NCBI GenBank assembly: GCA_030610225.1
Contig: JAUWSD010000039.1
Location: 1 to 8,700 of the forward strand
DNA from: Chloroflexota bacterium
GTDB taxonomy: Bacteria > Chloroflexota > Anaerolineae > Anaerolineales > UBA11579
Reading direction: 5' to 3'
Length of the DNA: 8,700 nt
The translations under genes and the position numbers were made by a program. Of the stretch, positions 1 through 5,784 are shown piece after piece. Positions within the stretch are counted from its first letter, which is position 1. Every line of letters begins with the position of its first letter. Under the pieces are notes generated by a model. It was not told the origin of the DNA, did not search any database, and saw only the letters and a program-made list of their open reading frames with translations.

Positions 1-191
1 ACAAATTGCCTAAGAAAATGTACAAGCAGTTGGTTGGCGGAGCTTCAGATGGCAACAAATTCACAGAAGAAGATTTCAAGCGCGTCAGGCAGATATATTA
101 TGACCTGGTGGATTGGGATGCGGAAACTGGTATACCCAGTGATGGAGTTCTGAAAGAGCTGGACCTGGAATGGGTTCACGATTTTTTCTGA
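1..191 (+). CDS. Aldehyde:ferredoxin oxidoreductase, C-terminal fragment (5' end outside window)
   Basis: This reading frame is already open at the left edge and stops with TGA at 189-191, so only about the last 62 residues are present. The pattern matches the C-terminal end of the aldehyde ferredoxin oxidoreductase (AOR) family: an LPKKMY opening, an acidic helix (FTEEDFKRVRQIYYDL), then a WDAETGIPSDGVLKEL segment close to the family's usual 'YY..rGWD..G.P....L..LGL' ending. Known family members are cytoplasmic tungsten- or molybdenum-pterin enzymes with a [4Fe-4S] cluster that oxidise aldehydes to acids and pass electrons to ferredoxin. The cofactor- and cluster-binding parts lie upstream and cannot be checked. 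The tail ends at its natural stop with no sign of damage. The TTG at 6-8 is internal to the gene and is not a start. Which aldehyde it uses cannot be told from the tail. Confidence 0.82.
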   Translation, partial: KLPKKMYKQLVGGASDGNKFTEEDFKRVRQIYYDLVDWDAETGIPSDGVLKELDLEWVHDFF

Positions 192-227
192 TCAACTAAA
201 ATTAAATCAACCCGATCTTGATACGGG

Positions 228-250
228 TATAATGGGGAAAACAATTGGAG
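228..250 (+). promoter_or_regulatory. Candidate promoter -10 box and Shine-Dalgarno for the 258-3127 operon
   Basis: The 66-base gap after the AOR gene holds a perfect TATAAT at 228-233. No good -35 hexamer is found 16-18 bases upstream, so the promoter would be weak, activator-dependent or read by another sigma factor. The predicted transcription start, near 240, leaves a short leader. A GGAG at 247-250 lies 7 bases before the TTG at 258 and fixes that codon as the start. A short inverted repeat (CCCG at 211-214, CGGG at 224-227) flanks the -10 and could be an operator or chance. There is no obvious intrinsic terminator after the AOR gene, so read-through from it is also possible. Confidence 0.45.
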
Positions 251-257
251 ATCGACC

Positions 258-1817
258 TTGAAACGAAGATATTTATACTTTGCAGTATTTTCATCCGGCA
301 TGGTCACATTGGCAGTTGAATTGGCTGCGTCACGATTACTTGGCACTGTTTTTGGCACCAGCAATCTGGTCTGGGCCAGCATAATCGGGCTGATCCTGAT
401 CTATCTAACAGTCGGATATTTCATCGGTGGGAAGTGGGCGGACAAATTCCCTGAATATAAGTATTTCTATTTAATTATGCTTTGGGGAGCGTTTACAGCA
501 GGAGTTATCCCCCTGATATCGAGACCTGTTCTGCGTTTTGCGGCCGATGCTTTTGATCAGCTGGATTTAGCAGTCCTGTTTGGCTCATTCTTTACTGTGC
601 TAGTCTTATTTATTGTTCCGATAGTTTTACTTGGAACCATGTCCCCATTTGCAATCCGTCTGGCGATAAAAAAGCCGGAAGAAGCCGGGCAGTTGTCTGG
701 GCGTATCTATGCGGTTTCAACTTTAGGGTCTTTCATCGGGACATTTTTACCGGTACTAATCTTTATCCCGCTAATAGGCACAACCAACACATTCCTGGTC
801 TTCAGTTTCTATTTGATGCTGGTTGCACTTGCTGGTATGACTATCTCAGATGGATGGAAGTCTGGCTTGAAATGGAGCTGGCTGCCAATCCTGTTACTTA
901 TATTGGCATTGGTACTCGGCGGGGGGATGATCAAGCAGAGTGCTGGGCAGATCTACGAGGTTGAGTCGGCCTATAATTATATTCAGGTAATTGAGAAGGA
1001 TGGCACCTTCTTACTCAGATTGAATGAGGGACAGGGATATCATTCAAGATATGAGGAAGATAACTTCATATATTACGGCCCTTGGATGCAATTTTTAGCT
1101 GGGCCTTTCTTTAATGAAGCACCACATGGTTTGGAAGAAGTGGAAAGAATTGCGATAGTTGGCCTGGCAGCCGGTACTACTGCAAGACAGGCGACTGAAG
1201 TATTTGGGAATGTACCGATAGATGGCTTTGAGATAGACCCGAAGATCATCGAGGTGGGGCAGGAATATTTTGGGATGAATATGCCCAATTTGAATGCGAT
1301 CGCGGAGGATGGGCGCTGGGGTCTGGAACACAGCGAATATCAGTATGACCTCATCGCGGTGGACGCTTACCGGCCCCCATATATTCCTTTTCATTTAACA
1401 ACAGTTGAATTCTTTCAGATAGCAAAAGAGCACCTGACTGAAGATGGGGTGTTGGTGATCAATGCAGGCAGGTCACCAGATTACCGCAGTCTGGTTGATG
1501 CCCTGGCGGCAACTCTAAGCGAAGTCTTTCCCACCGTGCATGTAATAGATGTGCCGAATACTTTCAATACGATGATCTATGCTACTATGCAGGCCACCAG
1601 CTTTGATAATTTGCTGGCGAATTATTACGAGTTGGAAATGCAGTTGGGCGACGAATCACTTCTGCTGCAGTCAATGGCGACGGCATATAATGAACAACAG
1701 CCAACCGTTCTATCTGATGTGGTCTTTACTGATGATAAAGCACCGATAGAATGGATCGTGAATAATATGGTCGTGAGTTTTCTGATGGTTGAACAGACTG
1801 TGGGAGCTTATGAGTAA
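258..1817 (+). CDS. Fused MFS/spermidine synthase-like membrane protein
   Basis: The protein has 519 residues. The N-terminal half, about residues 7-226, is strongly hydrophobic with roughly seven membrane segments (near 7-27, 35-57, 68-90, 105-127, 146-172, 177-197 and 208-226). The C-terminal half is a Rossmann-type, spermidine-synthase-like methyltransferase fold: a glycine-rich nucleotide loop VGLAAGTTAR (301-310), the ribose-binding acidic motif EIDP (325-328), DGR (351-353), and DAYRPPYIPFHLTT (369-382) where aminopropyltransferases have their active-site loop. The final FTDDKAPIEW (490-499) is typical of fused MFS/spermidine synthase proteins. In true spermidine synthases the active-site loop reads D-x-x-D-P: the first Asp is kept here (D369) but the second is Arg (R372), so polyamine synthesis is doubtful. 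The start is TTG, chosen because GGAG lies 7 bases upstream and the first helix follows directly. It is the first gene of an overlapping three-gene unit. The family is confident; the substrate is unknown. Confidence 0.85.
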   Translation: MKRRYLYFAVFSSGMVTLAVELAASRLLGTVFGTSNLVWASIIGLILIYLTVGYFIGGKWADKFPEYKYFYLIMLWGAFTAGVIPLISRPVLRFAADAFDQLDLAVLFGSFFTVLVLFIVPIVLLGTMSPFAIRLAIKKPEEAGQLSGRIYAVSTLGSFIGTFLPVLIFIPLIGTTNTFLVFSFYLMLVALAGMTISDGWKSGLKWSWLPILLLILALVLGGGMIKQSAGQIYEVESAYNYIQVIEKDGTFLLRLNEGQGYHSRYEEDNFIYYGPWMQFLAGPFFNEAPHGLEEVERIAIVGLAAGTTARQATEVFGNVPIDGFEIDPKIIEVGQEYFGMNMPNLNAIAEDGRWGLEHSEYQYDLIAVDAYRPPYIPFHLTTVEFFQIAKEHLTEDGVLVINAGRSPDYRSLVDALAATLSEVFPTVHVIDVPNTFNTMIYATMQATSFDNLLANYYELEMQLGDESLLLQSMATAYNEQQPTVLSDVVFTDDKAPIEWIVNNMVVSFLMVEQTVGAYE

Positions 1818-2487
1818 AGTTGACAGATTGAAAACAATAGGCAAATGGCTGGTCGCACTGATCATCCCTTTGTTTATATTGATCTCGGTTTCAAGATTAT
1901 TGATGACTCCTATATTTATTCAGATTGAATACCGCATGCCGGGATTCCCGGAAGATAGTTTTGGGCTTTCGCAGGAAGAGCGCCTGGGATATGCCCCGTA
2001 CGCAGTTGACTATTTGCTTAACGCGGGAGGCATCGAATATTTGGGTGACCTGGAATTTGAGAATGGGGGTGCCCTCTTTAATGAGCGTGAACTCAGCCAT
2101 ATGGTTGATGTGAAAGATCTGGTGCAGGCAGGAGTGAGGGTCTGGTTGGCGTTGTTCCTGTTCCTTGTTCTTGTCGGAGTAGTTAGCTGGAGATGGAAAA
2201 TGCAGGACTGGTTCAAATCAGCTCTCAGTCTTGGTGGGCTGTTAACTGTCAGTTCTCTGGTTTTGATCTCAATGATCGGGATAATTAGTTTCGGTGCTTT
2301 GTTCACCAATTTCCATCGAATATTTTTCGAGGATGGAAGCTGGCTCTTTTATTATTCTGATACTCTGATAAGATTATTTCCAATCCGTTTTTGGCAGGAT
2401 GCAGTTATCGCAGAGGTCTTATTGTCTGCTGCAGCTGGAGCAGGTATTTGGTTAGGATTCAGGAAGAAGGAAATCTCGGATGAGTGA
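1810..2487 (+). CDS. DUF1461 / TIGR01906-family integral membrane protein
   Basis: I place the start at ATG 1810, giving 225 residues. It overlaps the previous stop by 8 bases (ATGAGTAA), so translation is probably coupled. A TTG at 1789 in the same frame would add seven residues but reaches further into the upstream gene. Four hydrophobic segments are visible, near residues 13-34, 107-127, 140-165 and 197-216, with a roughly 70-residue soluble loop between the first two. Conserved-looking blocks agree with the DUF1461 (TIGR01906) family as I remember it: FNERELSHMVDVKDL (90-104) before helix 2, FHRIFFEDGSWLF (168-180), and SDTLIRLFPIRFWQD (183-197) before the last helix. No biochemical role is established for the family to my knowledge, and I see no catalytic motif. 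Its position between the spermidine synthase-like gene and another membrane-anchored protein suggests a shared envelope process, but this is inference. Confidence 0.75.
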   Translation: MSKVDRLKTIGKWLVALIIPLFILISVSRLLMTPIFIQIEYRMPGFPEDSFGLSQEERLGYAPYAVDYLLNAGGIEYLGDLEFENGGALFNERELSHMVDVKDLVQAGVRVWLALFLFLVLVGVVSWRWKMQDWFKSALSLGGLLTVSSLVLISMIGIISFGALFTNFHRIFFEDGSWLFYYSDTLIRLFPIRFWQDAVIAEVLLSAAAGAGIWLGFRKKEISDE

Positions 2488-3127
2488 AGATCTGTATAGT
2501 TATCTGCCTTTTTTTCTCGTTGCCCTGTATATATTGATCGTGATGCCGAATTCATGGCTGGTATGGCGATTTAAAGAGAAGAAATATATTAATATCTGGA
2601 AGAGATTTGCAGGGAAATATAAATTGCGGATGAGTCCAGGTTCGTTTTTTCCAAAAGCACCGGTAAAACCAAATATCAACGGTAAGTTTAAAAGGCGTGA
2701 GATCAATATTTCATCATTTGCTATTCATAGTATTTTCAAACGCGAGATGGTGATGAAGATTTCCGTCGTGGTCAAAAATAAGCCAAAGGATGATCTGCCC
2801 AAAGGCGGTTTCTTCGTAGTTGGGGATCCCAGGAAAGAGAGTAAAATTCCTTTTGTAAGAATTCAAAGCAAGGAAATTACTGATATTGAAGCTGCTAAAT
2901 TCCCGTATAAGGCAGTTCCTGAGAATCTAGGCACTTACCTGATGCGACAGGAGAGCTTACTCAATTTGATGAAATTAACTCCTGTGAATGATGTCCTATT
3001 AAATGAGAACAGCCTGGATTACAGGCAGGTTGGATTGTTTGAGACCGATCAGGAAATGGAATTTGCACTAACTGAGTTGGTGAGATTGGCTGAGAGCTTC
3101 GAACAGTTTTCGAGAGCCTGGTTGTAG
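2480..3127 (+). CDS. Membrane-anchored protein of unknown function
   Basis: I do not recognise this 215-residue protein. The start ATG at 2480 overlaps the previous stop by 8 bases (ATGAGTGA) and has a purine-rich ribosome binding site (AGGAAGAAGG, 2461-2470) 9 bases upstream. One hydrophobic helix lies near residues 9-29 and is followed by basic residues (WRFKEKKY), which suggests a single N-terminal anchor with the rest in the cytoplasm by the positive-inside rule. The remaining part is soluble, mixed alpha/beta in look, with a basic strand-rich stretch (about 66-100), a GGFFVVGDP turn (109-117), and an acidic C-terminal helix (about 188-212). The layout of anchor, then 'W..FA..Y.L', then 'G.....R.I.I' recalls small uncharacterised bacterial proteins with a degenerate beta domain, but I cannot name a family. 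It is the last gene of the operon. Confidence 0.7.
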   Translation: MSEDLYSYLPFFLVALYILIVMPNSWLVWRFKEKKYINIWKRFAGKYKLRMSPGSFFPKAPVKPNINGKFKRREINISSFAIHSIFKREMVMKISVVVKNKPKDDLPKGGFFVVGDPRKESKIPFVRIQSKEITDIEAAKFPYKAVPENLGTYLMRQESLLNLMKLTPVNDVLLNENSLDYRQVGLFETDQEMEFALTELVRLAESFEQFSRAWL

Positions 3128-3166
3128 GGGAATGAGATTTCTTTGTCGCTGCGCTCCTCGCAATGG

Positions 3167-3185
3167 GCTGATGCTGCGCATCAGC
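3167..3185. repeat. Perfect hairpin, 8-bp stem with 3-base loop
   Basis: GCTGATGC (3167-3174) pairs exactly with GCATCAGC (3178-3185) around the loop TGC. No T-run follows on either strand, so it is not a standard intrinsic terminator. It lies 39 bases after the stop of the unknown membrane protein gene and could protect that mRNA's 3' end or be part of the surrounding repeat element. Confidence 0.6.
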
Positions 3186-3188
3186 TAA

Positions 3189-3207
3189 GGTGAAGCTTCA
3201 CTTCACC
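3189..3207. repeat. Second hairpin built on a 12-base palindrome
   Basis: GGTGAAG (3189-3195) pairs with CTTCACC (3201-3207) around a 5-base loop. The alternative GTGAAGCTTCAC (3190-3201) is a perfect 12-base palindrome. The two pairings exclude each other in RNA. The hairpin starts only four bases after the preceding one. There is no T-tract, so termination by this stem alone is doubtful. Confidence 0.55.
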
Positions 3208-3229
3208 ACTCTAAACCGGGATGATCATG

Positions 3230-3255
3230 AAAAGAAATCTTCCCAATTAGGGAAG
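3230..3255 (-). terminator. Intrinsic terminator downstream of apgM
   Basis: On the minus strand, 13 bases after the apgM stop, CTTCCC (complement of 3250-3255) pairs with GGGAAG (complement of 3239-3244) around the loop TAATT. It is followed by ATTTCTTTTC, a U-rich tail. The stem is only 6 bp, so strength is moderate. On the plus strand the same stem is followed by GTCATTGTTTT and could weakly end the convergent operon too. The T-rich tail is also the right-hand inverted arm of the repeat element, so the terminator may have been supplied by that element. Confidence 0.6.
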
Positions 3256-3268
3256 GTCATTGTTTTAA

Positions 3269-4477
3269 TTATGCACCGTATTTACCGAGTTTGTCAGCGT
3301 GGGCTAGGATCAGGGGCATCAGGTCTGTACCGTGTATCGTTCCCAGTGCACCTTTTGAACATGAGCGTTCTCCGAAGGTTGATTGTTCATCCGGGATGGC
3401 GCGCTCAGAGGCGGAGAGCAGCACCGGAACCGGGTGCCATGAATGCATCTTCATCAGGGCTGGTGTGGAATGATCTCCGGTGATGATCAGCATATCAGGG
3501 TTGAGTTTCAGCAGATCAGGCAGGGCCTGGTCAACTGATTCGATCACCTTCACCTTGCCATCGAAGTTTCCATCTTCACCCGTGCTGTCGGTCTTCTTTA
3601 TATGTACGAAGAAGAAATCATAATCGTCCCAATACTCAGCTAAGGTTTTGAACTCGTCTGCCGGGTAAGTGCCTTCAAAATCTATGATGTCCATTCCACA
3701 AAGTTTGGAAACACCGCGGTACATTGGATAAACAGCGATGCAGGCTGCTTTCAATTTGTATCTATCAAAGAATGAGGGCAGGCTTGGATTGGTTCCAAAG
3801 CCACGCAGCAGCATGCCATTTGCTTTAGGTTCATCCTTGATCAGTTCCCTTGCTTTTTGCAGGAACAGGTCGAAATATTCAGCAGTTTTTTGGGCTGCTG
3901 GATCAGTAGGGGTGACCTTGAGCGGGGGTACTCCTGTTTGCTGGGAATCTGTATCAGCAATGCGGGGATCTAATCCTTCTCCGCGCATGATGATCGAAAA
4001 TCTGTATTCACGCACATGAGCGACTTCCACTTCAACACCTGGGATAACTATTGATTTTAATTTCTCAACGATGGGAAGAGCGATCTCATTTGAGATGCGT
4101 CCAGCTCGACGATCAATCACATTACCCTTCTCATCAAGTGTGCAGAAGTTTACGCGGCAGGCCACATCGCCTGTGTTGACATCAACACCTACTCCAGAAG
4201 CAGCAATTGGTCCACGGCCATCGAAAAACTTGAAAGGATCGTAGCCAAACAGGGACAGATGCGCGGGACCTGAGCCGGGGGTTACCCCGATATGGATCGG
4301 GATTGCCTGCCCCAGGGTTCCAGCCTTTGCGAGCTTGTCCATATTTGGAGTTGCTGCAGTCTCGAGTTCTGTTTTGCCATCAGGAGTCAGGGGAAGTCCT
4401 CCCACGCCATCCATGATAAGCATAACGATCTTCTTGTCATTTTGAATAACGAGTGGAGCAAGATGTTCAGCAAACAT
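3269..4477 (-). CDS. apgM: 2,3-bisphosphoglycerate-independent phosphoglycerate mutase, archaeal type (ApgM)
   Basis: This cytoplasmic enzyme interconverts 3-phosphoglycerate and 2-phosphoglycerate in glycolysis and gluconeogenesis. It has 402 residues, normal for the archaeal-type class of about 400 and shorter than the 510-residue bacterial GpmI. It shows the alkaline-phosphatase-superfamily two-metal site: LIMDG (Asp23), the catalytic serine in TPGSGPAHLS (Ser69), KKTDSTG (Asp297), ITGDHSTP (Asp335, His336) and TIHGTD near 380-385 (His382). Other family blocks are LFGYDP, GRGPIAASGVGV and LLRGFG. The ATG at 4477 has AAAGGA 6 bases upstream, which supports it, although it adds about 17 residues before the first core strand; M19 is a less likely alternative. 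The family has sometimes been annotated as homoserine kinase, but nothing here favours that. It lies downstream of an ABC ATPase gene, separated by a strong terminator. No other glycolytic genes are in view. Confidence 0.93.
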   Translation of the reverse strand: MFAEHLAPLVIQNDKKIVMLIMDGVGGLPLTPDGKTELETAATPNMDKLAKAGTLGQAIPIHIGVTPGSGPAHLSLFGYDPFKFFDGRGPIAASGVGVDVNTGDVACRVNFCTLDEKGNVIDRRAGRISNEIALPIVEKLKSIVIPGVEVEVAHVREYRFSIIMRGEGLDPRIADTDSQQTGVPPLKVTPTDPAAQKTAEYFDLFLQKARELIKDEPKANGMLLRGFGTNPSLPSFFDRYKLKAACIAVYPMYRGVSKLCGMDIIDFEGTYPADEFKTLAEYWDDYDFFFVHIKKTDSTGEDGNFDGKVKVIESVDQALPDLLKLNPDMLIITGDHSTPALMKMHSWHPVPVLLSASERAIPDEQSTFGERSCSKGALGTIHGTDLMPLILAHADKLGKYGA

Positions 4478-4494
4478 AATAGTTCCTTTATTGA

Positions 4495-4534
4495 TAAAAA
4501 ATAATCCCTGCTAATGAAGGCAGCAGGGATTATT
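4495..4534 (-). terminator. Strong intrinsic terminator after the ABC ATPase, inside the apgM leader
   Basis: Bases 4500-4512 and 4522-4534 form a perfect 13-bp stem (AATAATCCCTGCT with AGCAGGGATTATT) around a 9-base loop. Read on the minus strand the stem is followed at once by TTTTTATC, a textbook U-tract. It begins 15 bases after the stop of the ATPase gene and its U-tract ends only about 18 bases before the apgM ATG. There is therefore no space for a separate apgM promoter between the terminator and the apgM ribosome binding site. Confidence 0.9.
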
Positions 4535-4549
4535 CAACTTACATAATAT

Positions 4550-5650
4550 CTAGCGAATTGCTGCTTCAGTTTCTTTATCGAAAATATGGAAGTTGCCCAT
4601 ATTCAACACGATGTCAACCGTTTCCTCTGGTTTTACAGTTGAGCGCGGGTCCACACGAGCGATGAAACTGTGATCACCATTCTCAAGGAAGATGTGGATC
4701 TCATTCCCCATTAATTCCGTGTCAACAATTGTTCCAGGAATTTTTGCGGGGATAACATCTTTTGGAATAAAGAATGGGTCGTGGCAGTCTTCTGGACGGA
4801 TCCCAAAGAATACTGGTTTATCAAGATGTTCTTTGTAAAGGTCTTTCTTATCATCCGGTATCTCTACTAAGAATGAATCTGCATCAACGATGATCTTGCT
4901 GCCAGATTTCTTTAGGGTTGCTTCGAAAAAGTTCATTGAAGGTGAACCGATAAAACCAGCAACGAATTTATTGACCGGACAGTCATAGAGCATCTGCGGA
5001 GTGTCCAACTGATGGAGAAGACCATCTTTCATAACTGCGATCCTGGTGGCCATGGTCATAGCTTCGACCTGGTCGTGGGTCACATAGATGAAGGTGGTTT
5101 CCAGCTGGCGGTGCAACTTGGAGATCTCAGAACGGGTCTGAACTCTCAGTTTTGCATCCAGGTTGGAAAGCGGTTCATCGAGCAGGAACACATTCGGTTC
5201 ACGAACGATCGCGCGACCAACTGCTACACGCTGGCGTTGTCCGCCGGAAAGTTGGCGGGGTTTTCGTTTGAGCAGCTCGCGGATACCAAGAATATCTGCT
5301 GCATCATTGACCCTGCGTTCGATCTCCTCTTTGGGCATCTTGCGCAGTTTCAAACCAAAGGCCATATTGTCATAAACTGACATATGGGGGTACAAAGCAT
5401 AAGATTGAAAGACCATTGCAATATCCCTGTCTTTCGGGGCGATGTCATTCACTACTTTGTCGCCAATTTGAATTGTACCTTCTGTGATGTCCTCCAAGCC
5501 GGCCAATAAGCGCAGTGCTGTGGTTTTTCCACAGCCTGAAGGACCGACAAGCACGAGGAACTCTTTATCTTCGATAAAAATATCGAGATCGTTTACGGCG
5601 ACAACGTCGCCAAACTTCTTTGTTACATTTGTGTACGTGACACTTGCCAT
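4550..5650 (-). CDS. ugpC: ABC transporter ATP-binding protein, MalK/UgpC/MsmX family
   Basis: This is a 366-residue ATPase of carbohydrate and glycerol-phosphate importers (CUT1 class), with the usual family length. All nucleotide-site motifs are intact: Walker A GPSGCGKTT (36-44), Q-loop FQSYALYP (Gln82), signature LSGGQRQ (134-140), Walker B VFLLDEP (154-160), D-loop SNLD (162-165) and H-loop THD (His192). From about residue 235 follows the C-terminal OB/TOBE regulatory domain, with the typical FGIRPED (282-288). The start ATG at 5650 has AGAGG 10 bases upstream and the standard N-terminus (ASVTYTNVTKKFG). No permease or solute-binding protein gene lies next to it, so it probably energises importers encoded elsewhere, as MsmX does in Bacillus. 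The symbol reflects the family; the real substrate (sugar, oligosaccharide or glycerol phosphate) cannot be told. The gene is divergent from mutS and ends at a strong terminator. Confidence 0.9.
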   Translation of the reverse strand: MASVTYTNVTKKFGDVVAVNDLDIFIEDKEFLVLVGPSGCGKTTALRLLAGLEDITEGTIQIGDKVVNDIAPKDRDIAMVFQSYALYPHMSVYDNMAFGLKLRKMPKEEIERRVNDAADILGIRELLKRKPRQLSGGQRQRVAVGRAIVREPNVFLLDEPLSNLDAKLRVQTRSEISKLHRQLETTFIYVTHDQVEAMTMATRIAVMKDGLLHQLDTPQMLYDCPVNKFVAGFIGSPSMNFFEATLKKSGSKIIVDADSFLVEIPDDKKDLYKEHLDKPVFFGIRPEDCHDPFFIPKDVIPAKIPGTIVDTELMGNEIHIFLENGDHSFIARVDPRSTVKPEETVDIVLNMGNFHIFDKETEAAIR

Positions 5651-5689
5651 AATCTTTCAACCTCTCTTTCTCGCATGTATAGTGGCTCA

Positions 5690-5697
5690 ATTATAAT
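5690..5697 (-). promoter_or_regulatory. Candidate -10 box for the ABC ATPase gene
   Basis: The minus strand carries a perfect TATAAT (complement of 5690-5695), about 40 bases before the ATPase ATG, which would leave a leader of roughly 33 bases containing the AGAGG ribosome binding site. The best -35-like match, TTAGAA (complement of 5715-5720), is 19 bases away and poor. The sequence ATTATAAT also offers TATAAT on the plus strand (5692-5697), but no -35 supports that direction. Confidence 0.4.
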
Positions 5698-5749
5698 CGA
5701 AAAATTCATTACTTTTCTAATTATGATGGTCCAGATGATGACTAAATGC

Positions 5750-5778
5750 TTGCTCAAATTCTTCATAACTCTTAGAAT
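5750..5778 (+). promoter_or_regulatory. mutS: Candidate mutS promoter (start of transcription at the ATG)
   Basis: TTGCTC (5750-5755) and TAGAAT (5773-5778) are separated by exactly 17 bases. The -10 matches the consensus at five of six positions; the -35 matches mainly in TTG. The expected transcription start, about 7 bases after the -10, falls at or next to the A of the mutS ATG (5785). No Shine-Dalgarno-like sequence precedes that ATG, which agrees with a leaderless transcript. Confidence 0.4.
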
Positions 5779-5784
5779 GTAATT

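Larger units (their letters stand above)
3128..3244. repeat. Palindrome-rich intergenic repeat-like element (MITE/REP-like)
   Basis: This fills most of the 141-base gap between two convergent genes. Its ends are inverted copies: AGATTTCTTT at 3135-3144 is the exact reverse complement of AAAGAAATCT at 3231-3240. The match extends to GGGA (3128-3131) and TCCC (3241-3244) after a 3-base bulge on the left side. Inside lie two further perfect hairpins. Read on the minus strand, 3145-3165 gives TTGCGAGGAGCGCAGCGAC followed by AAAGAAATCTC. This resembles a short dispersed intergenic repeat with core 'TTGCGAGGAGCG.AGCGACGAAGCAATC' that I remember from many bacterial genomes. Copy number cannot be judged from one window, and no open frame of note lies within it. 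Confidence 0.55.

Noticed and set aside
6..191. Independent small gene of 61 codons starting at TTG 6
   Set aside because: The frame is open to the window edge and matches the C-terminus of AOR proteins, so it is a gene end, not a small protein.
1789..1809. Upstream TTG start for the DUF1461 protein
   Set aside because: It would enlarge the overlap with the preceding gene to 29 bases. The ATG at 1810 gives the same 8-base overlap geometry as the next junction.
3128..3268. CRISPR array or tRNA in the only larger intergenic gap
   Set aside because: There are no regularly spaced direct repeats, and no cloverleaf or CCA-like end. The structure is inverted repeats only.
3190..3483. Plus-strand open frame of 97 codons starting in the intergenic palindrome
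   Set aside because: Most of it is antisense to the C-terminal part of apgM. It has no ribosome binding site and its composition looks like a shadow.
5012..5380. Plus-strand open frame of 122 codons opposite the ABC ATPase
   Set aside because: It is antisense to the signature, Walker B and H-loop region of an intact ATPase, and no start signal or family pattern is seen.
5651..5784. Transport or repair regulator site between the divergent ATPase and mutS genes
   Set aside because: Beyond the candidate promoter boxes I see no convincing long dyad or repeated operator in these 134 bases.
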